Both the position numbers and the translations under genes were made by a program. From contig CAVFFT010000016.1 in assembly GCA_963621885.1 (NCBI GenBank), positions 1-40,069 on the forward strand: a stretch of 40,069 nucleotides of DNA, in the 5' to 3' direction. The notes beneath the pieces are model-generated. The model worked only from the letters and a program-made list of their open reading frames with translations, did not search any database and was not told the origin of the DNA. Of the stretch, positions 1 to 7,605 are shown piece by piece. This DNA is from UMGS1519 sp963621885. Lineage in GTDB: Bacteria > Actinomycetota > Coriobacteriia > Coriobacteriales > Eggerthellaceae. Position 1 is the first letter of the stretch; every line of letters begins with the position of its first letter.

Positions 1-2276
1 AATCGCAGACGCGTGCCGAAGAGCTCGCGCAAAGCCTCAAGGAGGCCAAGGCGAGCCTGCAAGCTGCGCAAGAGGCGCGTGCGGCGGCGGAGGAGCGTGT
101 GAAGGCGGCTCGTGGCGCGCTTGATGCGGCACGTGAGGCGCAGGAGGCCGCACGTGAGCAGGTGTCGCGCATTGCCGCGCGGCGGGCGGGACTTGAGGAG
201 TCCCAGCGTCTTGCTCAGGCGGCGAATCCGGTCTTCGCATGGGCTGACAAGGCGCGTGAACGCCTGGCGGTGAAAACGACCCTGATGGACGCCATCCATA
301 TGCCCGCCGACATCGCTCCGGTGGTGGAAATGCTGCTTGGCGAAGGCGCGGAGGCTTTCATGGTTGCCGACGCTCGGACGGCGCATGATGATGCGGCCGC
401 CGCTTTGCAGGCTGACGCGACAGGAACTGCGCTTTTCGTGGCGATGGAGCACGCCGCACCCTCGCAGCCTCTCGCGCTTGGGCACGGTGTGCCGGGGCAT
501 TTGCTTATCGACGAGATCAGCTGCGACGACAACACGCGCGAGGCGCTGATTCGCCTTCTCGGCGATGCCGTCTTGTGTGCCGACGCCACTGAGGCGAAGG
601 CATGCGCGCAGGCTTTGGCGAAGACGCCGCATGCCTGGCGTGTCGTGACGAAGGACGGCTATCTAGCGAGCTCCTGCGGCACTGCGGGTGTGACGCGTCG
701 GGCCTCCGATTCTCTCGGTACCTTGGAGCGACATGCTCAGATAGAAGACGCCATCAAGCAGGAACGCCTCTGCCGCGAGCAGCTTGAAGCGGCGGATGCG
801 GCGGTGCAGCAGGCACGTGAACAGGCAGATGCGGCGCAGCAGGAGCTGTTGACGCAGCAGGCGGCAAGCGCGAAGGCGCGGGGCACCTGCGATTCGCTGA
901 CGCAGCAGATGTCTCAGGCGGAAAAGAATCAGGAGAAGCTGAAGCGGGAGGCTGAAGAGCTGGCGCGCCGTCGGGAAAACAACCAGCAGCTTCTCGAACG
1001 GATGCGTCCGGATTCCCAACGGGTGGAAGACGAGATTGCGGCGATTACGGCAGAGCTTGCCCAGGTGCGGGCGTCTCTCGCGGAAAAGCGTGAGGGGCTT
1101 GCGCCCTCGGGTCGCAAGAACGCCCAGTTGAACGAGCGCTGCACCGAGTTGCGGCTCGAAGCGGGCCGTCTGGCTGAACGCGAGGCCTATGCCCGCCGCA
1201 TGCTGGAGGGCCACGAGGGCGACCTTGCACGCCTGAAAGCGCAGATGGCGCAACGGGAAACCCGGGTGCGGCAAGGCGTTCCCGCGCGCGATGTCGACGC
1301 GGTCGCGAACTCTCTGCGCTTGGTGCGCGAGGCGCTTTCCGATTCGGTCTTGAATATCGAACGCGCGGTTGAGGAATGCCGCGAGGGAGCCTCGACCCTG
1401 CATGCGCGTGTCGAGGAGGCGAACAGGCGCCTGGCGTTCTTGCGTACCGAATCGCAGCAGAGCGGCGATGCGCTTTCGGAGCTGCGCGTGGAAAAGGGCC
1501 GCCTGGAGGTGCGGGTGCAAACGGCGATCGCGAGCATTCGCGACGATTGCGGCACGCCCCTTGAGCAGGCGCTTGCGCGTCCCGAACTGGCTTCCCGCGA
1601 GGAATCGGAAGAGCATGCGGCCTCGCTGCGTCGTCGCCTGACGAACCTCGGGCCGGTGAATCCGGACGCCGCGCGGGAATACGATGAGCTCAAGCAGCGC
1701 TACGACTACCTGAAAGGCCAGGTCGACGATATCGAGGCGGCCCGCCGCGCGCTCTCGAAGGTGGAGAACGCGCTCGAGAAGCGCCTGCAGGAGAGCTTCA
1801 CAGAGACCTTCCGCGCGGTCGATGCGAATTTCCAGCGCATCTTCTCCGAGCTTTTCCCGGGCGGTCATGCGACCCTTGAGCTCGTTGAACGCGAAGGCGA
1901 GGAAGCGGGCGTCGAGGTGAACGCGCAACCCGCGGGAAAGCGCATCACGAAGATGTCGCTCATGAGCGGCGGCGAGAAATCGCTTACGGCTCTAGCGCTG
2001 CTTTTCGCGGTATACGCGACGAGGCCGACGCCCTTCTACATCCTCGACGAGGTGGAGGCGGCGCTCGACGACACCAACCTGCGGCGCCTGTGCGCCTATC
2101 TTGACGTGTTGCGCGATAAGACGCAGCTTATAATGATCACGCATCAGCGTCGGACGATGGAAATGTCTGACGTCCTGTACGGGATTTCCATGCAAGCGGA
2201 CGGTGTGACGAAAGTCATCAGCCAGAAGCTTGACCGCAAAGTCGAAAAGACGACAGACGGGGGAGGGGTGGCCTAG
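1..2276 (+). CDS. smc: Chromosome segregation ATPase SMC, 3' part (5' end outside window)
   Basis: Structural maintenance of chromosomes protein, the ATPase of the bacterial condensin that compacts and segregates the chromosome with ScpA/ScpB. The reading frame is open to the left edge (first full codon at base 3), so the N-terminal Walker A half is missing. What is visible is, in order: the end of the first coiled coil (Ala/Glu/Arg-rich), a globular hinge (roughly bases 270-690, starting near DAIHMPADIAPVVEMLLG), a long second coiled coil, and the C-terminal ATPase head. The head has the ABC signature (LMSGGEKSLTALALLFA) and Walker B (FYILDEVEAALDD), followed by the switch His in MITHQRRTME. 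About 758 codons are present, against about 1180 for a full protein. Its stop codon directly abuts the ftsY start, so the two genes are probably co-transcribed. Confidence 0.96.
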   Translation, partial: SQTRAEELAQSLKEAKASLQAAQEARAAAEERVKAARGALDAAREAQEAAREQVSRIAARRAGLEESQRLAQAANPVFAWADKARERLAVKTTLMDAIHMPADIAPVVEMLLGEGAEAFMVADARTAHDDAAAALQADATGTALFVAMEHAAPSQPLALGHGVPGHLLIDEISCDDNTREALIRLLGDAVLCADATEAKACAQALAKTPHAWRVVTKDGYLASSCGTAGVTRRASDSLGTLERHAQIEDAIKQERLCREQLEAADAAVQQAREQADAAQQELLTQQAASAKARGTCDSLTQQMSQAEKNQEKLKREAEELARRRENNQQLLERMRPDSQRVEDEIAAITAELAQVRASLAEKREGLAPSGRKNAQLNERCTELRLEAGRLAEREAYARRMLEGHEGDLARLKAQMAQRETRVRQGVPARDVDAVANSLRLVREALSDSVLNIERAVEECREGASTLHARVEEANRRLAFLRTESQQSGDALSELRVEKGRLEVRVQTAIASIRDDCGTPLEQALARPELASREESEEHAASLRRRLTNLGPVNPDAAREYDELKQRYDYLKGQVDDIEAARRALSKVENALEKRLQESFTETFRAVDANFQRIFSELFPGGHATLELVEREGEEAGVEVNAQPAGKRITKMSLMSGGEKSLTALALLFAVYATRPTPFYILDEVEAALDDTNLRRLCAYLDVLRDKTQLIMITHQRRTMEMSDVLYGISMQADGVTKVISQKLDRKVEKTTDGGGVA

Positions 2277-3293
2277 ATGGCTTTCTGGGAAGAACGCAAG
2301 CAGAAGCGCGAGGAGAAGCGCGCCGAGAAGGAACGGGCGCGCGAGGAAAAGCGCGCGCAAAAGCGTGATGCGCGCATCCAGGCGGGCATGCACGGCTCGC
2401 GGGCGACCTTCCGCGAGAAGATGAATGTCCTGCTGAAGCGCGGTCCGAGCGTCGATGACGATTTCTGGGATGGCCTTGAAGAGGTCCTTATCATGTCCGA
2501 CATGGGCGTTTCGGCTTCTCTCGAGATCGTTTCGGGCTTGAAAGAGACGTCTGCCCGTCAGGCGCTTCCCGATGCCTATGCCGTCTACGATCTGCTTGCC
2601 GACCAGATCGCGCGTGTGTTCCCGCAGGTCGAGCGCGACCCGTTCGAGGACACGCCTTCGCTCGTGCTTTTCGTGGGCGTGAATGGCGCGGGAAAGACGA
2701 CGACCGTGGGCAAGCTTGCTTGGGAAGGCGTGCAGGATGGCCGCAAGGTCATCATGGGCTCCGCCGACACTTTCCGTGCTGCTGCGATCGAGCAGCTCGA
2801 GGTGTGGGCCGAGCGTGCTGGCGTTGAGATTGTCGAACGCGAGCGCGGCGCCGATCCCGCGAGCGTCTGCTACGACACGATCGAGCGTGCGGAGGCGACG
2901 GGCGCCCAAGAGGTGCTTATCGACACGGCTGGCCGTCTGCATACTTCCGACGACCTGATGCGTGAGCTCGCGAAAGTGGTGCGCGTGGTGCGCAAGCGCA
3001 GCGAGATGCCTGTGACGGTTGTTCTCGTCATCGATGCGACGACCGGGCAAAACGGCCTGTCGCAGGCGCGCGAATTCAATAAGGCGCTTTCGCTTGACGG
3101 CCTTATCGTGACGAAGCTCGACGGCACGGCGAAGGGTGGCATCGCGGTCGCGATCGCCCATGACCTTAACCTCCCCATCTACCGCATTGGCGTGGGCGAG
3201 TCGATTGAGGACCTGAAGCCTTTCGATGCACAGGAGTTCGTGCTCGGACTTATCGGCACGCCTGATGAGCTTCAGAAGGGCGAAGACGAGTAG
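2277..3293 (+). CDS. ftsY: Signal recognition particle receptor FtsY
   Basis: SRP-GTPase that docks ribosome-nascent-chain/SRP complexes at the membrane for co-translational insertion through SecYEG. The 338-aa protein has a short, highly charged Lys/Glu/Arg N-terminus (about residues 1-40), a reduced form of the acidic A domain. An N domain and a GTPase G domain follow: G1 VGVNGAGKTTT, the insertion-box motif ADTFRAAAIEQLE, G3 DTAGRLHT, the DATTGQN loop, G4 TKLDGTAKGG and the closing GVGESIEDLKPF. The ATG follows the smc stop with no spacer and is preceded by a GGGAGGGG-like ribosome site inside the end of smc, so translation is probably coupled. The partner GTPase gene ffh lies just downstream, behind its own promoter. 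Confidence 0.97.
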   Translation: MAFWEERKQKREEKRAEKERAREEKRAQKRDARIQAGMHGSRATFREKMNVLLKRGPSVDDDFWDGLEEVLIMSDMGVSASLEIVSGLKETSARQALPDAYAVYDLLADQIARVFPQVERDPFEDTPSLVLFVGVNGAGKTTTVGKLAWEGVQDGRKVIMGSADTFRAAAIEQLEVWAERAGVEIVERERGADPASVCYDTIERAEATGAQEVLIDTAGRLHTSDDLMRELAKVVRVVRKRSEMPVTVVLVIDATTGQNGLSQAREFNKALSLDGLIVTKLDGTAKGGIAVAIAHDLNLPIYRIGVGESIEDLKPFDAQEFVLGLIGTPDELQKGEDE

Positions 3294-3329
3294 CGCACGC
3301 TGGGCAGCGCGCCGGGCGGCGGTTGTCTA

Positions 3330-3560
3330 CGACGTGTGACGCTGCGGTCGTTTGTGGCGCATGATGTTGCGCCTGAGAGCGCGTGCCGTCGCCTTGGCCG
3401 TGTCTGAGAATGCGCGTGTCGCCGGGACCGCGCCCGAGTCGTATGCTCCGCAGCCAGGGCCGCGCACGGGTCGTGCGCGTCGCTGCTGGCACCGCACCTA
3501 AGTCGTATGCGTCGCTGCCGGCGCCACACCTAAGTCGTGGCTTTTTGCCGCTTTGTGTTC
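3330..3560. repeat. Degenerate tandem array, 32-bp period, in the ftsY-ffh spacer
   Basis: The 330-bp spacer between ftsY and ffh is mostly a decayed tandem repeat. The anchor GTCGTATGC or a close variant starts at 3438, 3470, 3502 and 3534, exactly 32 bp apart. The flanking CGTCGCTGCCGGCACCGCACCTAA is shared in part between units. A weaker copy starts near 3406 and traces of another near 3374; upstream of that I cannot register the units. No open frame with gene-like content is present. The array ends just before the predicted ffh promoter. Confidence 0.7.
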
Positions 3561-3586
3561 ACGCTATGCGGGGAGCCGGATAGAAT
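3558..3586 (+). promoter_or_regulatory. Predicted ffh promoter
   Basis: A TTCACG -35 box (3558-3563) and a TAGAAT -10 box (3581-3586) are separated by 17 bp. This predicts a start point near 3593 and a leader of about 30 bases. The -10 box sits inside the loop of an inverted repeat (GGAGCC 3572-3577 / GGCTCC 3588-3593). Confidence 0.5.
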
Positions 3587-3619
3587 AGGCTCCGTCTGCT
3601 TTTGAGGTAAGGAGCCTAT
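3572..3619 (+). promoter_or_regulatory. Two overlapping inverted repeats at the ffh promoter and ribosome site
   Basis: ATAGGCTCC (3585-3593) is perfectly complementary to GGAGCCTAT (3611-3619), and its GGCTCC part is also complementary to GGAGCC at 3572-3577. The two pairings are mutually exclusive. The downstream one would bury the GGAG of the AAGGAG ribosome-binding site (3609-3614) that serves the ATG at 3624. If transcription starts upstream, this could be a translational switch. If it starts near 3593 as the hexamers suggest, it is better read as an operator palindrome straddling the -10 and start point. The symmetry is seen; any function is inference. Confidence 0.45.
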
Positions 3620-3623
3620 CTTT

Positions 3624-5075
3624 ATGCTGGAGAATCTCTCAACGCGTTTGCGTGATATTTTCGGGGGCCTTCGCGGCAAGGGCAAGCTGACAGAGGACGA
3701 CATCAATGCCGCCATGCGCGAGATTCGCATGGCGCTGCTCGAGGCCGACGTGAACTTCGCCGTGGTGAAGGACTTCATCGCGAAGACGAAGGAGCGCTGC
3801 CTTTCCGCCGATGTCCTGGAAAGCCTCACGCCCGCGCAGAATGTCACCCGCGTCGTCATGGACGAGCTCACCGCTCTGCTTGGTGGCGATACGGCACGCT
3901 TCCAGTTCAGCAGCCGCATCCCCAACGTCATCATGCTCGTGGGCCTTCAGGGTTCTGGTAAGACCACCGCGGCGGCGAAGCTCGCCTACCGCTTGCGCGA
4001 ACAGAACCATCAGCCTTTGCTGGTGGCCTGCGACGTCTACCGCCCGGCCGCTATCGACCAGTTGAAGACACTCGGTTCCGAAATGGGCGTGCGCGTCTAT
4101 TCGAGCGATTCCAAAGACCCGGTGCAGATCGCGCGCGAGGGCATTCAGGACGCCATCGACAACATGCGCGACGTGGCCATCATCGACACGGCGGGCCGTT
4201 TGCATGTCGACGAGGATATGATGAACGAGGCGGCGGCCATTCGCGATGCGCTGCAGCCTGAGGCAATCTACCTCGTGGTCGACGCCATGACCGGCCAGGA
4301 CGTCGTGAACGTGGCGCAGGCTTTCGCCGAACGCGTCGATTTCGACGGCGTCATCATGTCGAAGATGGACGGCGATGCCCGTGGTGGTGGCGCGCTCTCC
4401 ATCAAGCAGATGACCGGCAAGCCCATCGTTTGGACTTCGAACGGCGAGAAGCCGGATTCCCTTGAGCAGTTCTATCCCGACCGCATGGCGAAGCGCATTC
4501 TTGGCCTCGGTGACATGGCGACCTTCATCGAGAACGCCGTCAAGGCCCAGGAGATGGAGGATGCCGACGAGGCGGAATCCAACCGCATCGCCCGCGGCAA
4601 TCTCAACCTGAACGACTTCATCGAGATTAATCGCCGCATGCACAAGATGGGCGGCATCTCGAAGTTCGTCGCCGCGCTTCCCGGTGGCGACGAGGCGCTC
4701 GCCAAGGGCAAGGTGAATACCGACGCGCTCGACAGGATGGAGGTGCTTATCTCGTCGATGACGAAGGAGGAGCGCAGCCACCCCGAGATTCTGAACGCCT
4801 CGCGTCGCGCCCGCATCGCGGCTGGTGCCGGCACGACGGTGACCGAGCTCAATGCCATGATCAAGAAGTACAACGAGACGCGTAAAATGCTCAAGCGCGC
4901 GGTCGGCCAGATGGATGCCGTGCGTGCGGCAAAGGGCGGCAAACGCAAGAGCGGCAAGCGTCGTGGACAGAAGCGTCGTATCATGAGTGTTCCCGGCTTG
5001 GGCGGACCCATGGGCGGTTTGAGCATGTCAGATATGAAAAAGTTGAACGATATGATGTCTGGTATTGATGAATAG
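3624..5075 (+). CDS. ffh: Signal recognition particle protein Ffh (SRP54)
   Basis: GTPase that, with 4.5S/scRNA, binds signal sequences emerging from the ribosome and hands them to FtsY. The 483-aa protein shows the N domain with the ALLEADVN motif, then the G domain with G1 GLQGSGKTT, DVYRPAAIDQL, G3 DTAGRLHVDE, VVDAMTGQD and G4 SKMDGDARGGGALS. The C-terminal methionine-rich M domain ends in a basic linker (KRKSGKRRGQKRR) and a Met-rich tail (GGPMGGLSMSDMKKLNDMM). Length is normal at about 450-490 aa. The ATG has AAGGAG nine bases upstream. The small ylxM regulator gene often found before ffh in Firmicutes is absent; the space holds the tandem repeats instead. No gene for the SRP RNA was recognised nearby. 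Confidence 0.97.
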   Translation: MLENLSTRLRDIFGGLRGKGKLTEDDINAAMREIRMALLEADVNFAVVKDFIAKTKERCLSADVLESLTPAQNVTRVVMDELTALLGGDTARFQFSSRIPNVIMLVGLQGSGKTTAAAKLAYRLREQNHQPLLVACDVYRPAAIDQLKTLGSEMGVRVYSSDSKDPVQIAREGIQDAIDNMRDVAIIDTAGRLHVDEDMMNEAAAIRDALQPEAIYLVVDAMTGQDVVNVAQAFAERVDFDGVIMSKMDGDARGGGALSIKQMTGKPIVWTSNGEKPDSLEQFYPDRMAKRILGLGDMATFIENAVKAQEMEDADEAESNRIARGNLNLNDFIEINRRMHKMGGISKFVAALPGGDEALAKGKVNTDALDRMEVLISSMTKEERSHPEILNASRRARIAAGAGTTVTELNAMIKKYNETRKMLKRAVGQMDAVRAAKGGKRKSGKRRGQKRRIMSVPGLGGPMGGLSMSDMKKLNDMMSGIDE

Positions 5076-5093
5076 CCACTAATTGCGTATTAT
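5065..5093 (+). promoter_or_regulatory. Predicted rpsP operon promoter inside the end of ffh
   Basis: TTGATG (5065-5070) and TATTAT (5088-5093) are separated by exactly 17 bp, one of the better sigma-A-like matches in the window. The -35 box lies in the last codons of ffh. The predicted start near 5100 gives a leader of about 60 bases. Confidence 0.6.
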
Positions 5094-5101
5094 CCAAGAT
5101 T

Positions 5102-5132
5102 GCTGTCTAAGCGACTATCACACACAGACAGC
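5102..5132 (+). promoter_or_regulatory. Leader hairpin before rpsP
   Basis: GCTGTCT (5102-5108) and AGACAGC (5126-5132) form a perfect 7-bp stem with a 17-base loop, at the very 5' end of the transcript predicted from the 5065-5093 promoter. It lies upstream of the AAAGGAG site and does not block it. It could stabilise the mRNA or bind a ribosomal protein, but only the complementarity is actually seen. Confidence 0.35.
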
Positions 5133-5159
5133 TCCGAGGAAACAAAGGAGAACCTAAGA

Positions 5160-5405
5160 ATGGCAGTTAAGATTCGTCTCGCTCGTTATGGTGCTAAGAA
5201 GCGTCCGTACTATCGTGTTGTCGTTGCGGATTCCCGCAAGGCGCGTGACGGTCGCGCTATCGAGCAGGTTGGCATTTACAACCCGCTGACCAGCCCGGCA
5301 ACCGTGAAGCTCGACTTCGAAAAGGTCGACAAGTGGCTCGCCAATGGCGCTCAGCCCACTGATACGGTCGCCCGCCTCATCGAAGACGCCCGCAAGGAGG
5401 CGTAA
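5160..5405 (+). CDS. rpsP: 30S ribosomal protein S16
   Basis: Small-subunit ribosomal protein S16, needed for 30S assembly around the 16S rRNA 5' domain. The 81-aa product begins MAVKIRLARYGAKKRPYYR and contains the family signature continuing into VVVADSRKARDGRAIEQVG and YNPL. Length is typical (80-90 aa). The ATG at 5160 was chosen over an upstream in-frame TTG at 5100 because it has AAAGGAG nine bases before it and matches the universal S16 N-terminus. It heads the rpsP-khpA-rimM-trmD-lepB run, in which intergenic gaps are one or two bases; khpA starts two bases after its stop. Confidence 0.98.
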   Translation: MAVKIRLARYGAKKRPYYRVVVADSRKARDGRAIEQVGIYNPLTSPATVKLDFEKVDKWLANGAQPTDTVARLIEDARKEA

Positions 5406-5407
5406 GC

Positions 5408-5665
5408 ATGAGCCAGCAGACGGCAGATATCGCCGGTCTGGTTCGCACCATCGTTGAACCGCTTGTAGAGCACAAGGACGAGCTGAATGTCAGCCAGTCC
5501 GTCGACGAGCAGGGAAACATCTATTGCGAGGTTTCCGTGCACGAAGAGGATACAGGCAAGGTCATCGGACGTCAGGGGCGCGTAATCAAGTCCATCCGTA
5601 CCATTGCACGCGCGGCAGGCAGCCGCGCGGGCGCTGGCCAGGTGGACGTGGAACTTCCCGATTAG
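5408..5665 (+). CDS. khpA: KH-domain RNA-binding protein KhpA
   Basis: Small single-KH-domain RNA-binding protein (YlqC/KhpA family), 85 aa. In Firmicutes it pairs with KhpB/EloR and affects cell elongation, division and RNA metabolism. The KH GxxG loop is seen as GKVIGRQGRVIKSIRTI (GRQG near residue 54), after an N-terminal helix (IVEPLVEHKDEL) and strand. The gene lies in its conserved place between rpsP and rimM. An AAGGAGG-type ribosome site overlaps the end of rpsP (CGCAAGGAGGCGTAAGC), so it is probably translationally coupled. The partner KhpB gene is not in this window. Confidence 0.93.
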   Translation: MSQQTADIAGLVRTIVEPLVEHKDELNVSQSVDEQGNIYCEVSVHEEDTGKVIGRQGRVIKSIRTIARAAGSRAGAGQVDVELPD

Positions 5666-5666
5666 G

Positions 5667-6179
5667 ATGGGGGAGTTTTTAAAGGCCGCGCAGATTCTGA
5701 AAGCGCGTAAAAGGCAGGGAAGGCTCGTCGTGCGACCGTGCGACGGCCTTCCCTTTGTTATCCACGACGGCATGACGGCACATATCGTGCCGCCGTCGCT
5801 GGATGTGCCGCGCCAGGTGGTCGTGCGCGAGGTGAAGGAAACGGAAGCCGAGTACACGCTCGCCTTCGAGGGCGTGAGCGACTACAACGCGCTTCTTGAA
5901 TATGTGGGCCGCTACCTGCTGATTTCGCGCGACGATATCGACGCGGACGAATGGGAGGATGCCGAGCCCGATCTGACCGGCTTTCGGGTCGAGGACGCGC
6001 GTCTGGGCGCGCTCGGCGTGGTTGTCGGAATGAACGTGAACGCTTTCCAAGCGACTCTGGTTGTGGAAGGCGCGCATGGCGAGGTGCTCATTCCCTTCGT
6101 GGATGCCTTCGTCGAGGCGATTGATGACGAGGAATGCGTCATCAGCACGCGTGTGCCTGATGGCCTGGTGGAGGAATAG
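5667..6179 (+). CDS. rimM: 16S rRNA processing/ribosome maturation factor RimM
   Basis: RimM binds ribosomal protein S19 and helps mature the 3' domain of the 30S subunit. The 170-aa product has an N-terminal RimM beta-barrel (about residues 1-85) and a C-terminal PRC barrel (about 90-165) with the family's closing pattern EVLIPFVDAFVEAIDDEE. The N-terminal motif is divergent: the usual KPHGLRGEV is replaced by KARKRQGRLVVRP, losing the His-Gly pair. The call therefore leans on the PRC barrel and on position between khpA and trmD. The ATG begins one base after the khpA stop. A longer in-frame start at 5604 would run through khpA and lacks family similarity. Confidence 0.87.
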   Translation: MGEFLKAAQILKARKRQGRLVVRPCDGLPFVIHDGMTAHIVPPSLDVPRQVVVREVKETEAEYTLAFEGVSDYNALLEYVGRYLLISRDDIDADEWEDAEPDLTGFRVEDARLGALGVVVGMNVNAFQATLVVEGAHGEVLIPFVDAFVEAIDDEECVISTRVPDGLVEE

Positions 6180-6180
6180 G

Positions 6181-6936
6181 ATGCGCATCGACACTCTTTC
6201 GACCTTCCCGACGATGTTCGACTCGGTGATGGGGTCCTCGATGATGCGCATCGCCCAAGAGAAGGGCATTCTCGATTTCCACGCCTGGGATTTGCGCGAT
6301 TGGACGCATGACCGCCATCGCACGACCGACGACGAGCCGTATGGCGGCGGGCATGGCCTCATCATGAAGTGCGAGCCGATATTCGAGGCGCTCGACGAGC
6401 TGTGCGCCGAAGGGCCGCGACCGAAGATCGTCTTCCTTGCGCCGCAGGGTCAGCGTTTCGATGACGGCTGCGCGAAGGAGCTTTCGCAATGCGAGCGCCT
6501 GCTGTTCGTATGCGGCCATTACGAGGGCATCGACGAACGCGTCTATTCCGTTGCCGACGGCGTCTATTCGATTGGTGATTACGTGCTGACGAGCGGCGAG
6601 CTCGCGGCGATGGTCATGATCGATGCGGTGGTTCGCAAGCTGCCGGGCGTGCTTGGCGCGCAAGAGGGTGCGACCGACGAGAGTTTCGCGCAAGGCCTTC
6701 TTGAATACCCGCAGTACACGCGGCCGGCAAGCATCCGGGGCATGGAGGTGCCGCCGGTGCTGCTTTCGGGCGACCATGGCGCGGTTGACCGCTGGCGGCG
6801 TGAACAGAGCCTCGAGCGCACCTTCCGCCTGCGCCCCGATTTGCTTGATGCGGCGGAGCTTGATGATGCGGACCGGCGCTATCTCGACACGCTCAAGGCG
6901 CATGAGGACGCGAAAATCTCGCGAAAGGAAGCATAG
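6181..6936 (+). CDS. trmD: tRNA (guanine-37-N1)-methyltransferase TrmD
   Basis: SPOUT-class methyltransferase that uses S-adenosylmethionine to make m1G37 next to the anticodon, preventing +1 frameshifts. The 251-aa protein starts MRIDTLSTFPTMFDSVMG. It has the substrate loop YGGGHGLIMKCEPIFEAL, the trefoil-knot motifs LFVCGHYEGIDERV and SIGDYVLTSGELAAMVMID, and the C-terminal domain LLEYPQYTRPASIRGMEVPP. Start chosen at the ATG directly after the rimM stop (one base apart). In many Gram-positive bacteria rplS (L19) follows trmD; here lepB follows immediately, so rplS must be elsewhere. Confidence 0.97.
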   Translation: MRIDTLSTFPTMFDSVMGSSMMRIAQEKGILDFHAWDLRDWTHDRHRTTDDEPYGGGHGLIMKCEPIFEALDELCAEGPRPKIVFLAPQGQRFDDGCAKELSQCERLLFVCGHYEGIDERVYSVADGVYSIGDYVLTSGELAAMVMIDAVVRKLPGVLGAQEGATDESFAQGLLEYPQYTRPASIRGMEVPPVLLSGDHGAVDRWRREQSLERTFRLRPDLLDAAELDDADRRYLDTLKAHEDAKISRKEA

Positions 6937-6937
6937 G

Positions 6938-7507
6938 ATGCCAGCGCATGCGGACAATTCGGAAAACCCGAGCCTGATCAAGCAGATCATCGAACTGGTC
7001 GTGATGATCGTTCTGGTGGTCGCCTGCTATTTCGGCATACGCACCTTCGTGGTGGGCACGTTCGAAATCCCCTCCGGATCGATGGAGGACACGATCGAGG
7101 TGGGGGACAGGGTCTTCTCGGAGAAGATCAGCTACTATTCGCGCGATCCTGAACAGGGAGACATTGTCACCTTCAACGATCCTATCGAGTCCGATCGCAC
7201 GCTTATCAAGCGCGTGATCGCGACCGGCGGGCAGACGGTCGACCTGATTGACGGCGTCGTGTATGTCGACGGTGAGGCGCTCGATGAGCCCTATACCGAT
7301 GGCAAGCCTTCGGAGCCGCTCAACACCGCGCCGGGCGTCGAAATCGAATACCCCTACACGGTGCCCGAGGGCTACGTGTGGGTGATGGGCGACAACCGGA
7401 CAAACTCCGCCGATTCGCGCTATTTTGGCGCCATACCGGCGTCATCCATATCCGGTCACGCGAACTTTATTTATTGGCCGCTCGACCGCATCGGTGTGCT
7501 TGAATAG
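6938..7507 (+). CDS. lepB: Type I signal peptidase (SPase I)
   Basis: Membrane serine protease that removes signal peptides from exported proteins. The 189-aa product has one N-terminal membrane segment (about residues 14-35) with a short cytoplasmic head, then an extracytoplasmic catalytic domain. The Ser nucleophile is S48 in EIPSGSMEDTI and the general base Lys is K91 in TLIKRVIATGG. Box D/E motifs follow (GDNRTNSADSRYFG). This is the compact Gram-positive SipS-like layout. The ATG starts two bases after the trmD stop, with GAAAGGAA as ribosome site. Export clients in this window include the NlpC/P60 protein and the LPXTG protein. Confidence 0.96.
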   Translation: MPAHADNSENPSLIKQIIELVVMIVLVVACYFGIRTFVVGTFEIPSGSMEDTIEVGDRVFSEKISYYSRDPEQGDIVTFNDPIESDRTLIKRVIATGGQTVDLIDGVVYVDGEALDEPYTDGKPSEPLNTAPGVEIEYPYTVPEGYVWVMGDNRTNSADSRYFGAIPASSISGHANFIYWPLDRIGVLE

Positions 7508-7605
7508 AATGACCTACGGTTACGGCCGAAAGAGATGAGGCGCCGCGCCGGATTCGCCCTGCGATTCACGCGCGACATCTTTTGGCCAGAAGCAGAGGAG
7601 GAGCA

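Noticed and set aside
3330..3560. CRISPR array
   Set aside because: Units are contiguous and diverged, with no unique spacers between conserved repeats and no cas genes; the same holds for the other three arrays.
7508..7605. T-box leader before glyQ, and likewise before thrS (15590-15668)
   Set aside because: No AGGGTGG-type T-box sequence or specifier-loop layout; the glyQ leader is too short.
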